DNA from: Thamnocephalis sphaerospora | Taxonomy: Eukaryota > Zoopagomycota > Zoopagomycetes > Zoopagales > Sigmoideomycetaceae | Direction: 5' to 3' | DNA: 37,095 nt | Assembly: GCA_003614735.1 (NCBI GenBank) | Contig: KZ992514.1 | Location: 1 to 37,095, forward strand | Shown here: piece by piece, positions 35,310 to 37,095 of the stretch | How the letters are laid out: the number at the start of each line of letters is the position of its first letter | How positions within the stretch are numbered: position 1 is the first letter of the stretch | Translations under genes and position numbers: made by a program | Notes under the pieces: model-generated | What the model was told of the DNA's origin: nothing | Databases searched by the model: none | What the model saw: only the letters and a program-made list of their open reading frames with translations

Positions 35310-36980
35310 ATGCGGAAGATTACCCGAAATCCAGCGCTTACTGCTTCAGAACAGCCATCTGGGGCTATAGGTTATCGAAAGCCGGACGAGACAAGCACAA
35401 GTCGGTCCATGGCGCACCAGCAGTACTTTCTGCCAAACCAACCGCAGTATGCCGGCGCGCACCAGCGTTCGCCGTATCAAGCCGCCGCAACGCCGCATAG
35501 AACGCGTCAGTGGCAGCTACAGCGACCTGCCAACATTGCTATGCTTGGCACGCATGGTGCACAGTCACCGCCACCACAGTATTACTATACGCCAGCCCCT
35601 TCAATACAAAGTCTGTCTCCGCAACAGTCACGTGGGCCTCAACATTTACCTCTGCAGTCGCCACGCCAGTACCAATACCCACAACGTGCATTGCATGCAT
35701 CACACACCGAGCAGTTGGCCGAACTCCCAGACAGCTATCCACAGCCTTCCTACCACGCAGCAGGACGCCGCCATCCTGCATCAAACTTGTCTAGTAGCCA
35801 GCAACCCCCGGCGCCGTCTCTTTCATTGTCGTTACAATCGCGCGTGCTGATGAACCAGCTAGCGCGGCACCATGCCCCGCTCATCCGCCATCGATCGCGC
35901 AAGAGCGGCAGAAAGCACCGTCGACCAAATATGTGCCATGAGCAGCCACAGAAATCGCGCAGCACGACCAAGCAACGTGTCGACACTGTTGTCGTGCCGT
36001 CAGCTTCAAGCAGCTACCACACCAATGCAAAGAAGAATTCGGGTAGCGAATCTGCAACCACTGCAGCTTTAGACAACCGCAAGGCGTCTGCATCCGCCTC
36101 CTCGCAGCCATCGTCAGCGTCAAACGCTACCAAAGAGCGCCTGCCAAGTCATCGCGACGACTTGGTCGCACTGGGACATCCGCTGATTGCGCTTCCTCAT
36201 TACCTATCACCACAAACACAGGACATGTGTGCCCATCTGGAACGTATGGGCAAAAACACGCGTATTCTGGCCCCGGGCGTGCGTCCACTGCCGGCAGATG
36301 TCCCCATGTCTGGAATCGATGCTTCGCATCTACTGAGCAAAAACTTTATTCCTATGCCATGGGGCGAAAGGCCCAGCGGCCAAGCATCCCAAGGATCCAG
36401 TGGTCTGGAAAAAGCAGATGGCAAGTCTCAGAAGCAAGCCATGCAGTCGTATCAACCACAGAAAAAGCGATACCACTGCATCGTGCGCCTATGTCGCAGA
36501 TACAGCATCTGGATTCGTGCCATCGCCATTTGCCTGGCGGGCGCCTCATCTATACTGTTCCTGACGTCGTACTATGCTCTCGATGCAGATCCAAAGGTGC
36601 ACACATACGGCATCACGCTGGCGCCAATTTTGTATGCCGCAGCAACAGCGCTGCTGGCATTTCTGATCTCTGGACTTGCGGTGCCGACGCTCATCTGGCG
36701 CACACCAACTCAAATCTACCGTGCGCTAGCGATGGCAGACGGTGTCGTCATGACCTGCTGGCTGGTGGCGGGCATCATCATTCTTAGTCCTACGGACGAT
36801 CCGGTGGCGCCGCGCCCGTTCGTCTGCAATCCGTCCTATAACCATATCAGCACCTGCAAGCGCCTGACTGCAGGTTCCATACTTACGTTTCTATCGGCCG
36901 TGGTGCATGTCGCTCTTCTTGGCAGCAGCCTCCTACATATTCGGCGACGACGGCTCGCGGAGCTCATCGACAAGTGCTAG
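35310..36980 (+). CDS. Tetraspan (MARVEL-like) membrane protein with Gln/Pro/Ser-rich N-terminus
   Basis: Single exon, 556 aa from ATG 35310; an in-frame ATG at 35409 is a possible alternative start. Residues 1 to about 390 are low-complexity, rich in Gln, Pro, Ser, Tyr and His (SPPPQYYYTPAPSIQSL, QSPRQYQYPQRALH), with basic patches (RHRSRKSGRKHRR). The last 160 residues carry four hydrophobic helices: IWIRAIAICLAGASSILFL, LAPILYAAATALLAFLISGL, ADGVVMTCWLVAGIIIL and SILTFLSAVVHVALLGSSLL. A Cys-bearing loop (FVCNPSYNHISTCK) lies before the last helix, and a basic cytoplasmic end follows (RRRRLAELIDKC). Four helices with this loop fit MARVEL-type proteins, which organise membrane domains in fungi. 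The assignment is by topology only. An AATAAA lies at 37074-37079. Confidence 0.7.
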   Translation: MRKITRNPALTASEQPSGAIGYRKPDETSTSRSMAHQQYFLPNQPQYAGAHQRSPYQAAATPHRTRQWQLQRPANIAMLGTHGAQSPPPQYYYTPAPSIQSLSPQQSRGPQHLPLQSPRQYQYPQRALHASHTEQLAELPDSYPQPSYHAAGRRHPASNLSSSQQPPAPSLSLSLQSRVLMNQLARHHAPLIRHRSRKSGRKHRRPNMCHEQPQKSRSTTKQRVDTVVVPSASSSYHTNAKKNSGSESATTAALDNRKASASASSQPSSASNATKERLPSHRDDLVALGHPLIALPHYLSPQTQDMCAHLERMGKNTRILAPGVRPLPADVPMSGIDASHLLSKNFIPMPWGERPSGQASQGSSGLEKADGKSQKQAMQSYQPQKKRYHCIVRLCRRYSIWIRAIAICLAGASSILFLTSYYALDADPKVHTYGITLAPILYAAATALLAFLISGLAVPTLIWRTPTQIYRALAMADGVVMTCWLVAGIIILSPTDDPVAPRPFVCNPSYNHISTCKRLTAGSILTFLSAVVHVALLGSSLLHIRRRRLAELIDKC

Positions 36981-37073
36981 ACGTAGCGGCTGGCAGCGCA
37001 CTTTTTCTCAACGACTACGTGTACATGATCGAATCCGTTTCGAACCAATTAGTCTGTAATGCTAAGGAATTCG

Positions 37074-37079
37074 AATAAA
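37074..37079 (+). terminator. Poly(A) signal of the tetraspan gene
   Basis: AATAAA 94 bases after the TAG at 36980, near the window end. Confidence 0.6.
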
Positions 37080-37095
37080 GGCGGTCTGACCCAGT

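Overview
The window is nuclear DNA from a filamentous or early-diverging fungus. The gene families (Hfi1/Ada1, Coy1/CASP, Swe1/Wee1, Cox6, P1/S1 nucleases) are eukaryotic and fungal in character. Coding DNA is moderately GC-rich, genes are tightly packed, and most are cut by many short introns (mostly 55-105 bases, GTAAGT/GTAGGT donors, CTAAC-like branch sites). Kickxellomycotina (a Coemansia-like fungus) is my best guess for the lineage. It rests on general impression, not on a search, and is low confidence.

Layout. 1-427 is the 3' end of an unrecognised gene (+). 612-3590 (-) is CDC5/CEF1, the NineTeen-complex splicing factor. 4198-5102 (-) is an orphan protein with about seven membrane segments. 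6237-7546 (-) is a secreted protein-kinase-like protein whose catalytic loop is destroyed. 8614-11803 (-) is a CASP/Coy1 Golgi coiled-coil membrane protein. It shares a 114-bp divergent promoter with 11918-13520 (+), the SAGA subunit Hfi1/Ada1. 13770-14742 (-) is SKP1. 16044-16820 (+) is a perilipin/LEA-like 11-residue-repeat protein behind a TATA box, two CACGTG elements and a 5'UTR intron. 17537-18167 (-) is COX6. 18710-21705 (+) is cytosolic-type Xaa-Pro aminopeptidase with an alternative mitochondrial leader. 21914-26505 (+) is mitochondrial isoleucyl-tRNA synthetase in 26 exons. 27292-29590 (+) is a Wee1 kinase. 30014-30775 (-) is a Cys-rich GPI-anchored protein. 31203-32090 and 33312-34214 (-) are tandem secreted P1/S1 nucleases. 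35310-36980 (+) is a Q/P/S-rich tetraspan membrane protein.

I rebuilt splicing by hand, using reading-frame continuity and family conservation. Every multi-exon model sums to a whole number of codons, and family lengths agree (CASP about 675 aa, aminopeptidase P 616 aa, IleRS 1000 aa, SKP1 161 aa). Seven of about 77 introns appear to use a GC donor instead of GT, far above the roughly 1% usual in eukaryotes. Housekeeping genes are intron-rich, while the GPI protein, both nucleases and the tetraspan gene have no introns, and the repeat protein has none in its coding region.

No operon-like new system is evident. The least conventional items are the secreted pseudokinase, the GC-AG intron enrichment, the tandem secreted nucleases beside a wall-type protein, and the repeat protein with its promoter. 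No tRNA, rRNA, transposon or CRISPR array was recognised.
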